Positions 54,535 to 64,000 of a stretch of 64,000 nucleotides of DNA are shown one piece after another. Source of the DNA: Macrothele yani (lineage: Eukaryota; Arthropoda; Arachnida; Araneae; Macrothelidae); contig CM077024.1 of assembly GCA_039090855.1 (NCBI GenBank), positions 63,015,594 through 63,079,593 of the forward strand, given 5' to 3'. How positions within the stretch are numbered: position 1 is the stretch's first letter; each line of letters opens with the position of its first letter. The notes below the pieces were generated by a model, which was not told where the DNA came from, ran no database searches, and saw only the letters and a program-made list of their open reading frames with translations. The translations under genes and the position numbers were made by a program.

Positions 54535-57042
54535 ATGCGCTATAGGAATCAATTTCACAACTTCGAGATGAGAGATATTAAGGAGTTTAAGAAGGCTAAA
54601 ATTAAATTAGTAAAGTCAGAAAATCAAGAAGAATTTTTGGTGACGTGCCGTGACCTAGAAATAACACCAAAGTATTTAAAAATACGGAATTGCCCAGTCA
54701 CTGCTAAGGATAATAGAATAATTCAGGAATGCCAAAAAAAGAGATTAAGAGCTGAAATTGTCAATAAAAGGAAACTGATTTTTAACTTGAATATGAAATG
54801 TTTACATTTAATCGATTTGATATGTTATAAAAAGTATAGAAAGTTCGACGGTAATTGGAGAGATGAGATTTTGGATGTAACCTTCAGAGAAATTTTTGAC
54901 ATCGTGGAATACGAAAAAAAATGCTCAAGAGCAGTCATGGAAAAAAAGTTGCACGTGATGATTGACAGACAACGTGTACAAGAACAACGGGAGAATATGT
55001 ATGAGGTATATCAGAATAACTCCAACTTGACCTTGAGCTTCACGCAAAGAGCTATTTTGCAGAGAGGTAAAAAATTTGCGTTTCCACGGAGCCTGCCGAG
55101 GACGGAAGAATTAATACCCAACTTAGAAGAAATGGCACGCAGTGTACCAGCAGAAGAACGTGAAAATTTTCGAAGTAAACTGTATAGAATTGTTTTGAAA
55201 GAATTTAATGAAAAAAGTAAGAAAAAGAAATATCATATAGATAAAATTCAGTATGAGAAAGAACAACTGATTAAATTAAGAGATGACCCAACAATTTAAT
55301 TCTGTGAAGCTGATAAAACAGGGCAAATTGTAATATTAAACACAACTGAATATGATCTAAAGATGAATAGAGCTATAGAAGAACTAAATTGCAGCATTCT
55401 GACAAAAGACCCAACAGAATCTCAAGTAAGGTACTTAGCTAGAATAAGAAATCACAGCACCTTGCCTGATGAAATAAAGAAAGCATACCCACCAATGGGT
55501 ACTGGAATACCAAAAATGATTGCAAAAATAAAAACTCATAAGCCTGATACACCTATGAGAGTGATTGTATCAAAAAGGAATTCCCCACTAATAAAACTAG
55601 AAAAGAATATCTACAAATTTTTGGCACCTGTGTTCATGAAGACAAGGTTCACGGTGAAGAATACATACGAATTTATTGAGAAAATTAAAGTAATTAAACA
55701 AGATTTAAGTGAATATCACATGGCTAGTATGGATGTGAGAGCTCTTTTTCCTAGCACACCAGTACCTCAGGCAATAGAAATAATTATTGAAAAATTGTAT
55801 GTGCTACAGACAATGAATGCAATACAAATAGAGGAGTTAAGAGAAATTTTATTGTACATATATGAAAATAACATTTTTAAGTTTAACAACAAGATGTACA
55901 AACAAAATCATGGTGGACCTATGGGGTCACCACTGTCAACTTTATTTGCTGAAATTATAATGAGTGACATTGAGGAAAAAATAATAAGTAAACTCGAGGA
56001 TCCACCACTGATATACTGCAGATATGTTGATGACATTTTTCTGTTATCCAGGCTAAAAAATGATGAACTTGAGGACTTGACAAAAAAGTATAGTGAAATT
56101 TATCCATCTATAGAACTGACAGTAGAACAAGAACATGACAATACTTTGGCATTTTTGGACGTTTTGATTATTAAAACAGAGGAGAGTTTACAATTCAGAG
56201 TGCATAGAAAATCTTCATATATCCCAGTACTTATACCATTTCAGTCATCACATCCATTAACACATAAAAGAAATAGTATTAAAACACTAATTAAAAGAAG
56301 TTTAACACATTCATCAATTGAACAGTATAGAAAAGAAGAAATTGAATATATTGAAAAAATTGCATATGCTTTTGGATACCCTAAACAGGTATTTAAAAAA
56401 TGGATTTATGAAGTAACTCAAGGTTACAATAAGGTCAAGAGTGATAAAAAAACTTGTAAAATATGTGGGAGCAATACCATATATAGAAAATGTTTCAGCA
56501 GAAATTAATAAAGTTTGTGGCAAGTATGGCATACAGGTAGGAAATCAGGTACTTACTGTAAAAAATTTAGTGATTAAAAATGAAAAAATTAGCCAATTAG
56601 ATAGAGCAGGAATTTATGAAATCCCAATAAACCAGCAACCACCTGTGTCATATATAGGCAGCACCAAGAACAAATTAAAGTATAGATTGAATCAGCATAT
56701 TAATAATTGGAACAAAAAGAGGCTAAGACAGCATTGACCCAATACTGTATGGAAAATCAAAAATGTCCAAGGTTTGAAGATATTAAAATTATTAAGAGCT
56801 GTAAAAACGAAAAGCAGTTAAGAATTGCAGAATCAGTGTTAACTGAAAAAAACAGATCAAGATTATGCAACATTAATGAGCCAAATAACTTAAACGAACA
56901 ATGGAAAGCCATAATAAAAATTGAACAGCAGCGTAAAAAGAAAGAGAGAAAAAAGAGCAGCAGGGACAATAGATGGCGCCAGAGACACAACGATTCAGAG
57001 ATAGCGACTGGGGCCCAGACCTCGATGGCTCTGCTCACTTGA
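54535..57042 (+). pseudogene. Penelope-like element ORF: RT plus GIY-YIG endonuclease
   Basis: An N-terminal region rich in Lys/Glu (ALEITPKYLK-like, then MARSVPAEERENFRSKLYRIV) leads to FCEADKTGQIVIL, RT motifs FKIKTHKP-like, MASMDVRALFPSTP (motif A), NHGGPMGSPLSTLFAEI (motif B), YCRYVDDIFLL (YVDD at 56,023-56,034) and TLAFLDVLI. The downstream endonuclease reads RAGIYEIPINQQ (GIY at 56,609), SYIGSTKNKL (YIG at 56,651), QHINN. Damage: one in-frame stop at about 55,297 and frameshifts near 56,450 and 56,715. Key catalytic residues are otherwise present, so this is the most complete retroelement in the window. The upstream terminal repeat was not found. Confidence 0.9.
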
Positions 57043-57074
57043 GCTGCGGTGGGCGGATGAGACACACCTGCCTC

Positions 57075-57100
57075 CTGAAGATGACAGGGATCTGTCGAAA
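57075..57100 (+). ncRNA. hammerhead-like ribozyme core of the PLE
   Basis: CTGAAGA (57,075-57,081; position 7 of the hammerhead core is variable), an extra T, GACAG (83-87), loop GGAT, CTGTC (92-96), GAAA (97-100), then GTAC. It lies 33 bp after the PLE ORF end. Same layout, including the extra T, as the motifs near 29.6 and 37.6 kb though the stem sequence differs. Stems I and III unresolved. Confidence 0.55.
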
Positions 57101-57469
57101 GTACTAGAGGATTGGATGTGCGGGGCTGAATGGGTGTGACAATTGCAGTGGGAGTAGCAGAGGTTGTGAAACAGAAGGAGGAGTTCCATAATTAGAGTTG
57201 ACTAAGGTTTAATCACCTGTGAATGTAAGGTTTATGTACATAGTTTTTACTTGAATTGTATGAATGAGTTGTATGTATGATTTTTATCGAATTGACAAGC
57301 ATTATAGTAACATACTATAAGGCAAAGGAAAAAAACGATGTTTCACACCCGAAAATAAGAAGAGTAAGCAAGAGGTCTGTAAACCTGTGGAAGCCCAGTT
57401 ACATCACGATGAATTGACGTGTTGGAAGTGTTTGGTCCATTGGAGGTTACCATGATCTTTATGGTGAGT

Positions 57470-57893
57470 GGTTATTCCTCATGGTTTTTTCAAAAATGAT
57501 GACATTTACTTGGACATGCTAGAAAATTTCGCTATACCCCAGATCAAAAGATATGACGCCGTTTTCCAACAAGATGGCACACCTCTGCATTGGTCAACAT
57601 GTGTACGTAAGTGCCTAAATGAGCATTTCCCCAACAGATGGATTCGGCGTGGTGGTCCCATTCCGTGGCATCCTTGCTCTCCAGATCTAACTACATTGGA
57701 TTATTTCATGTGGGGTTATATAAAGGATCGTTTCTATCAGACGTCTTGTACTGATTTGCAGGATCTGAAGTAGCATATCACAGCTGCTATTAATTCCATA
57801 ACTCCTCAGATGCTTGCCAATACATGGCATGAAATCAAGTATCGCTTGGATGTACTACGAGCAACCAAGGGATCTCACATCGAAATTTATTAA
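57470..57893 (+). pseudogene. DD41D-type transposase, C-terminal half
   Basis: Resumes at FFKNDDIYLDMLENFAIPQ. VFQQDGTPLHW carries the second Asp and SPDLTTLDYFMWGYIKDR the third. I count 41 residues between the Asp of FQQD and that of TLDYF. A stop at 57,771 interrupts the C-terminal HITAAINSITPQMLANTW, and the protein ends KGSHIEIY then TAA at 57,891. The 57,110-57,460 stretch between PLE and this half holds no recognisable gene. Confidence 0.88.
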
Positions 57894-60108
57894 CTTTTGT
57901 AGTTACATTGTAAGTTAGTACAGTCAGTTTCTTTCTATCTGTTTAATGTTTTGTTTCATATAATTTTGTAATGTGTCCAATAATTCTCGAACACCTTGTA
58001 TATTAAGAGAGACCCAATTTTACAACTATCTCCCTTTCAGAAAAAAGATACTTGGATTAGAAATGCTATACATACATATATTTCACTAAGTTGTTCTCTG
58101 AGATTCAGAGGTTAGCTCCACAAAGAAATAGAAACCACCAGATAAATTTTTAACTGAGTATTTACTTACTGTTGCCGTATGAAACTTCTCCATTTACAGC
58201 AATCTTGACACACAACATGGGCTTCACTGACATCCATCACACAACATACACAAGACCTTCTATATATACTTCATACTCATAATCTTTTCCTCGTGCAGAC
58301 ACTACTGAATCTGATCTTCCCATGACTTCCTTGGCCTTTTTCTGCCTTTCTTTCCGGCCACTTGGGCTGAAAATATTTTCTTAGAAAGCATCTCATCACT
58401 CATTCTTTCAGCATGGCCAAACCACCTAAGAATATCAGTCTCCACCTTCCTAACAACATTTTCCCTCACATTACACAACTTCAGCACATCTTCATTCCTC
58501 ACATGATCAGAAAGGGTTTTGCCACGAACTCCCTGTAAGTAATGCATCTCTCCAGGACACAAACAAATCCTATGTCTCTTCTGCAATGCCCAGGTTTCAC
58601 CGTCGTACATCAGAGTAGAAACAATTACACTTTCATGCACAGCCTCTTCAAAAACCCATAATTCCTGTGAAAACCTCCTACAGCAACTATGACTTTCTAT
58701 GAAGAATTCACTCGCCTACTAATTAATATCACCATCTAATTTGTTCTCTCTGTCAAACACACTTCTTAAATACACAAAATCATCCACCTGGTCAATCACT
58801 GTGCCATTTAGACTTATCCTGCATTCAGTATTAACAGTTCCTCACTCAAAAACCATTACTATGGTTTTTCCTTTATTTATACTCAGTCTGAATTTCATAC
58901 AAATTTCGTACATTCAGAACAACATATTCTGCAACTCACTTCTGCTATCTGCCAACAGGACTGTGTCATCAGCATCCAGCAATCTCAACACATGGATATT
59001 ATCAAGACATAAACCAGTATTGTTCATCTTGGCATTACGTATGCAGGCATCCATAAATATATTAGACAGCCATGGTGACATTACACAACCTTATCTGACT
59101 CCTGAACCAAAAAGAAAAGAAAAAAAAAAAAAACATTTTGATTCAACACCATTCACTCACACACAAGCTCTACTGCCAGCATACATGGCTTTTACATTAT
59201 TGAGTAGATTTCCAGTAACACCATATTTATTCAGTACCTTCCACAGAAGTATCCTACTTACTCGGTCGTAAGCTTTCTTTAACTATGAAGGCAGAAAAAA
59301 CATTCTTACCAACAGCCAGATACTTTTCGATAATCATGTGTAATGCAAAAATTTGTATCATGTGTAATAAAAAACCACTCAGAACATCCCACTTTTTCTG
59401 ATGTAAGACCTCGTACCTTTGCAATAATGACCTTACCACACATTTTCCCTGGCATACTCTCACAATACCACGATAGTTCTTGCAGTCAGTACGATCACCA
59501 TTTCCCTTACACAAGGGAACAATGATAGCATTCCTCCAATCCCAAGGGAACATTCCTAACTCCTATTACAATTGGCAAATTTCAGTTAACCAGCCAATTA
59601 CAGTCACCACCATATTTTAACATCTCAGCAGTTATACCACCTACTCCCACAGCCTAACCATTCTGAAGAGATTGATCTAATAACCCACAGAAGTATTCAT
59701 TCACCCCATCTTTCACTTACCTCACTCAGCTCCAAATATAATTTCTCCAATTCTATTCTTCACACAACTTGAAACTTTCCCCTATTTTTCCTGCATCTCA
59801 TGTATTTCTAGAAAGCTTTTCCCCTATTTTTCCTGCATCTCATGTATTTCTAGAAAGCTTTTCTAACTTTCCAAAAAGCCAATTCATGCTTTTCCCCGTT
59901 TTCCTTCCTATCTTTTCCCTTATTCTGGTGAACCAGCTTAGCTGCCTCATGCTTCCTACAGTGATATTCATCCTCAGAAACTCTACCTTGTAAGATCCCT
60001 AAATATTCTTCCTTCTTTCCCTTAACGGCTCCTTTAATCTCACTGTTCCACCAAACTTCAATTTGAACATTACCCACTATTGTGGTACAGCAGACCTCTT
60101 CAGTGGCA

Positions 60109-61735
60109 GTAACATACCTGCCAACTACTACGGAATATCCATAGTTTCTACGGATTTAGTTGTCTAACTACGGAACTGCGGACATCGCTCTCCAAACTAC
60201 AGATTCTACGAATTTTCATTTTGTTTAGATTTTTTTTCATTTTTCTAGTATTTCATGATATACATGTGATTCGCAAGCGGATTCTCAGAATTCCGCTTTT
60301 TTTTTTTTTTTTTTTAGATCATTATGTAGATTGTCCTTGAAAGCAGTATTTAGTGTTTTAAAATTTTCTGAAACGGTAGTTAAACGGAGTTAAAATTTTT
60401 GCCGTAATCACATTTTTTTAAATCTCGGATGTTGCCTTTGTGTCCACTTCTCTTGTTAAACATCATTTAATTGCATAAATGTCTGTATTTCAGCTTGAAA
60501 CTGCAGGCAACAATTTGCGAAAACGGAACTTAGAACGCAGCGAAAATTTTCCCGTAATCTTCAGGCATGAGATCCTTCCGCGAATTCGAGGAATTCCGCC
60601 CTTTCGTTATTATTTTGGTCATTTCCGAGATCGATACACAAGTGAAGAGAATATTGGGGGGGGGGATTTCGCATCGGAGAACGGAATTCCATCTTTTTGA
60701 AACTTTCGAAAACGGAAGGTCAACGGAATTCAGATTTTTTCTGTAATCGTCATTTCTTTTTTCTCGCAATGCTGTCTCTGTCCAGCATTATCGCTAAATA
60801 TCATTTTACTGCATAAATATTTGTATTTCAGCTTGAAAATTTATGGAAAATTTCCAAAACTTGAAATTGTACGGAGCAAAGATTTTCGCCGTAATCCCCC
60901 CCTCCCTCCGCGCGATGTTTCCACTCTTCTGCATTGTTAAATATCTCCCATCCCATAAGTTTTTGCATTTAAGCTTGATAAGGGAGGGGTAAACTCCGGA
61001 AAACGGAAGTTACAAAGTTGGAAAATTTGTAAAAATTGATGCATAGTGTTCAAAAGTGTTATCCTCAAAGTTACACCATTTATCTAAAATAGTTGAAGCT
61101 TTGATATCATGCGCTCATGGTCCTCAGGCTGAAAGTTTTTTCAGCGTGCTAGAAGAAATTATTGTTATCAGAAGGAATAAAAAAGAAAAGAAAGAAAATC
61201 AACAATAAAGAAATAGGGAGAGAAAGATATCAGCAGAAAAAAATAAGGCAATGGATGCTTTAACTGGGTGAAAAATCAAAACACACAGCAAGACTGCGGA
61301 CCACTGTTAGTTTGTTTTTTATTGACCCTGCAGCTGCACAGCATCCATTGCTTATTTTTTTTCTGCTGATATCTTTCTCTCCCTATTTCTTTATTGTTGA
61401 TTTTCTTTCTTTTCTTTTTTTTATTCCTTCTGATAACAATAATTTCTTCTAGCACGCTGAAAAAACTTTCAGCCTGAGGACCATGAGCGCATGATATCAA
61501 AGCTTCAACTATTTTAGATAAATGGTGTAACTTTGAGGATAACACTTTTGAACACTATGCATCAATTTTTACAAATTTTCCAACTTTGTAACTTCCGTTT
61601 TCCGGAGTTTACCCCTCCCTTATCAAGCTTAAATGCAAAAACTTATGGGATGGGAGATATTTAACAATGCAGAAGAGTGGAAACATCGCGCGGAGGGAGG
61701 GGGGGGGGATTACGGCGAAAATCTTTGCTCCCAAT
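60109..61735. mobile_element. hAT-like insertion inside the LINE, with subterminal repeats
   Basis: Begins catacctgccaactactacgg, a hAT-like terminus, followed by many cggaa/ttccg words and three diverged copies of a word like gcataaatNtNtgtatttcag (about 60,474, 60,812 and 60,955). The right part is the palindrome described separately. Right boundary and TSD were not established. LINE linker sequence resumes on both sides. Confidence 0.5.
60873..61731. repeat. near-perfect palindrome with hAT C-terminal coding in each arm
   Basis: The left arm 60,873-61,259 and right arm 61,340-61,731 are inverted copies with only a few differences that I can see. The spacer is 80 bp. Each arm encodes, pointing to the centre, KIVEALISCAHGPQAESFFS, which resembles the hAT C-terminal dimerisation region (compare SHGxADVERGFS). 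The high arm identity indicates a recent event or gene conversion. Confidence 0.85.
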
Positions 61736-63131
61736 GTTTGTCATACCCAATGTTTGTCATAAACAGCAATTTTAGAGGCAGTATGTTCATATGGTGAGTG
61801 AAGGTTCGCACGCTGCACATTCACTTGTTTGGATTTCCCATCTGTCAAATGTTGTGGAATTCTTAACACATCTGACTGATTTTTATTGGTGGAAGTTTTG
61901 AACTTAAATTTTGCAATGTTACCTATCATGCCCTTGCCAGCAGGGGAATCAACTTTGTGTTTCACATGGGTTAAGTTTGTTTCGTTAGAGTCCTTGTTTG
62001 TTGTAATGTTTTGTTGTGGTGAGTATTTCTTTTTCACAAAGAGATGAATCGTTTCATAAAAAAGTCTATGTATGCCGCGCAATAATACTAATTACTACTG
62101 AAAAGGCTCTACCCAATGTTGGCAGGTCTGCAGTAACAACACAGTTCTTAAAACACATCCACTTATTTTCTACATCCCTCTCACATGACTTCAGTTCCTT
62201 CAGTCATTCTCTGAGTAAATTAGAGTAACACTGATTATCTTCCGGGAGCCTTTCAACCTTTATTCTTTCTATCCTAGGCCTCTTCCTATTTCTTTTCCTC
62301 CAACCAAAATTCAGTTTCACTCGCGACACTACCAAGTAATGATCAGAGCCATCATCCGCATCTCTCATCACACCAGCGTCAACAACTAAATGTCTGAGAC
62401 ACTGATCATAAACAACAAAATCTATTACACCCTTTTTTTCCAGAGTGCAGTTTTCCCAAGTATATGTGTGGATATACTTGTGGTTGAAAAACATATTAGA
62501 TACACACAAACCATTCTCAATGCAGAGCTCAATTAATCTTTCACAATCATCATTCACACAAGGATCATTAAACTTACCCAGAATGTTATCGGAAATTGCA
62601 TTCTGCACACCTACTCTAGCATTGAAATCTCTTGCTATTATAACTTTCTCTTTAGCACCAGACTGGCCCAAAACAGCTTTTAGCTCATTCCAGAATTCCT
62701 CCTTCTTATCAGAAGGTTCCGAGTCACAAGGAGCATACACTACAACTCTGAAGTTTCACTTTAAAACAAATCCAAAGAATTCTCTCACTTATGCAGCCAT
62801 AGTGAACCAAATTGTTCTTCATCTTTTCACTTAAAATCACATCTACACCAGCCTATCCTCTCACATACTCCAGACCACACACTCAAAGTTCCATTCACTT
62901 CTTCTATCCCAATTTCCTTCTTTTTGGTTTCCTTTACACCCAGCACATCCAACCAATACTTACTCATTTCTTCAATCACCTCATTCATCTTTGCATTTAT
63001 TCCTCTAGTATTCCATACACTAATTGTACACTCAGTCAACCTAGATCTCTTTCTCATATGTCATTTCCATGGTGGACCATCCTCCTCAAATGTGGTAGAT
63101 CCACCATATCCACACTAGAGTCCATAAAAGT

Positions 63132-63206
<75 letters not shown>

Positions 63207-63250
63207 GTGTTGTTGTTGTTGTTGTTGTTGTTGTTGCTGCTGTGCTGTTG
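63132..63250. repeat. (TG)n followed by (TTG)n microsatellite
   Basis: About 37 TG units then TTG/CTG triplets. It produces spurious poly-Cys/Val ORFs. Confidence 0.97.
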
Positions 63251-63297
63251 TTGCTGCTGTTTATGGTTCATTACTTAATAATCTCCCACTAAATTCA

Positions 63298-63390
63298 GGT
63301 ATGCTGATGACACAGCCCTGTTGGCAGAAAGCAAAAGTGAGTTGCAGAGTATGTTCTCCCGGATGTATGAAGTCTGTATACATATCACAG
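63298..63390 (+). pseudogene. LINE RT palm fragment
   Basis: Encodes RYADDTALLAESKSELQSM then RMYEVC, the YADD box of the second LINE family, on the plus strand and with an intact Tyr. It starts directly after the microsatellite region and ends at about 63,390. Confidence 0.8.
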
Positions 63391-63394
63391 TATA

Positions 63395-63566
63395 CATATC
63401 ACTAAGCTGTTCTTTGAAATTCAGAGGTTAGCTCCAAAAAGAAATACAAACTACCAGGTATTTTTACTTACTGTTGTCGTATCAAACTTCTCCATTTACA
63501 GCGATCTTGACATACTACTCGGGCTTCACTGCTATCCATTACACGCCGTACACGAGATCTTTTATA
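63395..63566 (-). pseudogene. 3' end of the second LINE family
   Basis: Minus strand homologue of 58,075-58,270: RVMDSSEARVVCQDRCKWRS then LIRQQ and stop. It is a separate 3' fragment oriented opposite to the YADD fragment just before it. Cut off at 63,566 by the TA of the following Tc1-like element. Confidence 0.82.
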
Positions 63567-64000
63567 CACTAGTGTGCAAAAATTAAGGACGAAGAGGAGA
63601 AATTAGCATAACAGCGGAACGAGCAGGCAGAACAGACCGAAAGACCACTCAGGAGATAGACTAGGGTCTGGTACAGTAGGGCATGTGCATATATGCAGCA
63701 TGACGCGGGGGAGTGGTGTCAGAAGGGTATAAAGCACACGGGCGGTGTACGCTCAGCAATTCGGTGAAAGCTATTGCACGGTGTACATCAGTTTGACCAA
63801 CGTTGAGTTGCTGCCACCATGGCCAACAGGCTATCCAGTAGATGACATCTGGATGACTTTACTCGAGGTCGCGTCATTGGGAAGTTGGAAGAAGGTCGAA
63901 GTGTGACTAGTGTGGCCGAGGAGTTCGGGATCGCTCACAGCATCATTTCACGAGCTTGGAGAGCATTTCAAACGACAGGAATAGCTGTCCAAGAGTTTAG
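63567..64000 (+). pseudogene. Tc1-like element, 5' end, runs off the window
   Basis: Terminal sequence CACTAGTGTGCAAAAATTAA follows TA at 63,565-63,566. The ATG at 63,819 (Kozak-like ccaccATGG) gives MANRLSSR, then a TGA, then HLDDFTRGRVIGKLEEGRS (first HTH), VTSVAEEFGIAHSIISRAWR (second helix pair) and AFQTTGIAVQEF. A single base change creates the stop (expected Arg). The catalytic part lies beyond the window. Confidence 0.88.

Larger units (their letters stand above)
51929..57999 (+). mobile_element. IS630-Tc1-mariner element with DD41D spacing, split by a 4.7-kb nested block
   Basis: The TIRs GGGTGTCTGAGAACTATTGG (left, 51,933) and, inverted at the right, AGGTGTTCGAGAATTATTGG, both continuing ACACATTACAAAATTATAT, sit next to TA-rich sequence. 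The left TIR lies in the TA/TGA tail of LINE copy 3. The transposase is on the plus strand in two parts (52,092-52,740 and about 57,470-57,893). The block between holds a zinc-finger relic and a PLE. Confidence 0.88.
58075..63060 (-). pseudogene. second LINE family (RTE-like), interrupted ORF2
   Basis: Reading 63,060 to 58,075: TISVWNTRGINAKMNEVIEE (endonuclease start), VIIARDFNARVG and DDGSDHYLVVSR (endonuclease catalytic blocks, 62,204-62,740), a linker, then WWNSEIKGAVKGKKEEYL (about 60,050), DWRNAIIVPLCKGNGDRTDC and KNYRGI (RT start, about 59,500), then DADDTVLLAD (catalytic box, Tyr to Asp, near 58,970), LRWFGHAERMSDEMLSKKI, and the end VVCQDCCKWRSFIRQQ with stop near 58,170. Many frameshifts. 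It is a different family from the 47-52 kb LINE. A hAT-like insertion with a palindrome occupies about 60,110-61,735, and a 44-bp tandem duplication lies at about 59,772-59,862. Confidence 0.82.

Noticed and set aside
62812..63405. 197-codon plus-strand ORF with Cys-Val and Cys runs
   Set aside because: The run is the translation of the (TG)n(TTG)n microsatellite, and the rest is antisense to the LINE endonuclease.
52760..64000. Search for upstream PEX14 exons (PEX5-binding domain, membrane segment)
   Set aside because: No minus-strand block resembling the conserved N-terminal domain or a suitable hydrophobic segment with splice sites was found. They are probably beyond the window.

Overview
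This is a eukaryotic, intron-bearing, AT-rich and extremely transposon-dense window. No bacterial operon, phage or CRISPR structure is present. The mix points to an invertebrate, most likely an arthropod: several mariner, maT and Tc1 lineages, RTE-like LINEs, Penelope-like elements (PLEs), hAT elements and a tRNA-derived SINE family. The species cannot be fixed from the sequence.

The only host gene I can support is the 3' part of PEX14 (peroxisomal import docking protein) on the minus strand. It is split into three coding exons at 46,636-46,727, 34,925-35,075 and 25,914-26,039. Splice phases match, and an AATAAA follows the stop. Its two introns (about 11.6 and 8.9 kb) are packed with transposons. 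The 5' exons lie outside the window or were not recognised.

Layout. 1-1,500: a TTCCG-rich stretch and a mariner 3' relic. 1,510-3,335: a satellite of ~150-bp monomers in a 3-monomer (~450-bp) higher-order repeat, each monomer carrying a CTCF-like CCCCCTNGNGG core. 3,345-4,830: a mariner split by a hAT element with a perfect 8-bp target duplication. 5,357-6,009: a second short hAT element. 6,945-8,156: a Tc1-like element with DD36E spacing. 8,740-11,740: a gag-like ORF with a CCHC knuckle, split by a hAT-like element that itself carries a SINE. 12,494-13,775: a Tc1-like element. 14-18.9 kb: SINEs, a tandem duplication with tRNA-like heads, and a long inverted-repeat element. 19.5-23.3 kb: Tc1, hAT and maT relics.

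25.9-46.7 kb: PEX14 exons with intronic mariners, Tc1 relics, an RTE tail, a hAT element and two large inverted PLE-type dimers carrying hammerhead-like motifs. 47.3-51.9 kb: three RTE-like LINE copies. 51.9-58.0 kb: a transposase with DD41D spacing, cut in two by a block containing a complete but mutated PLE. 58.1-63.1 kb: a second LINE interrupted by a near-perfect palindrome with hAT C-terminal coding. 63.57 kb to the end: the 5' end of another Tc1-like element.

All transposase and reverse transcriptase genes recognised here carry stops, frameshifts or truncations, so the elements look non-autonomous now. Target-site duplications still give relative insertion order in several nests.
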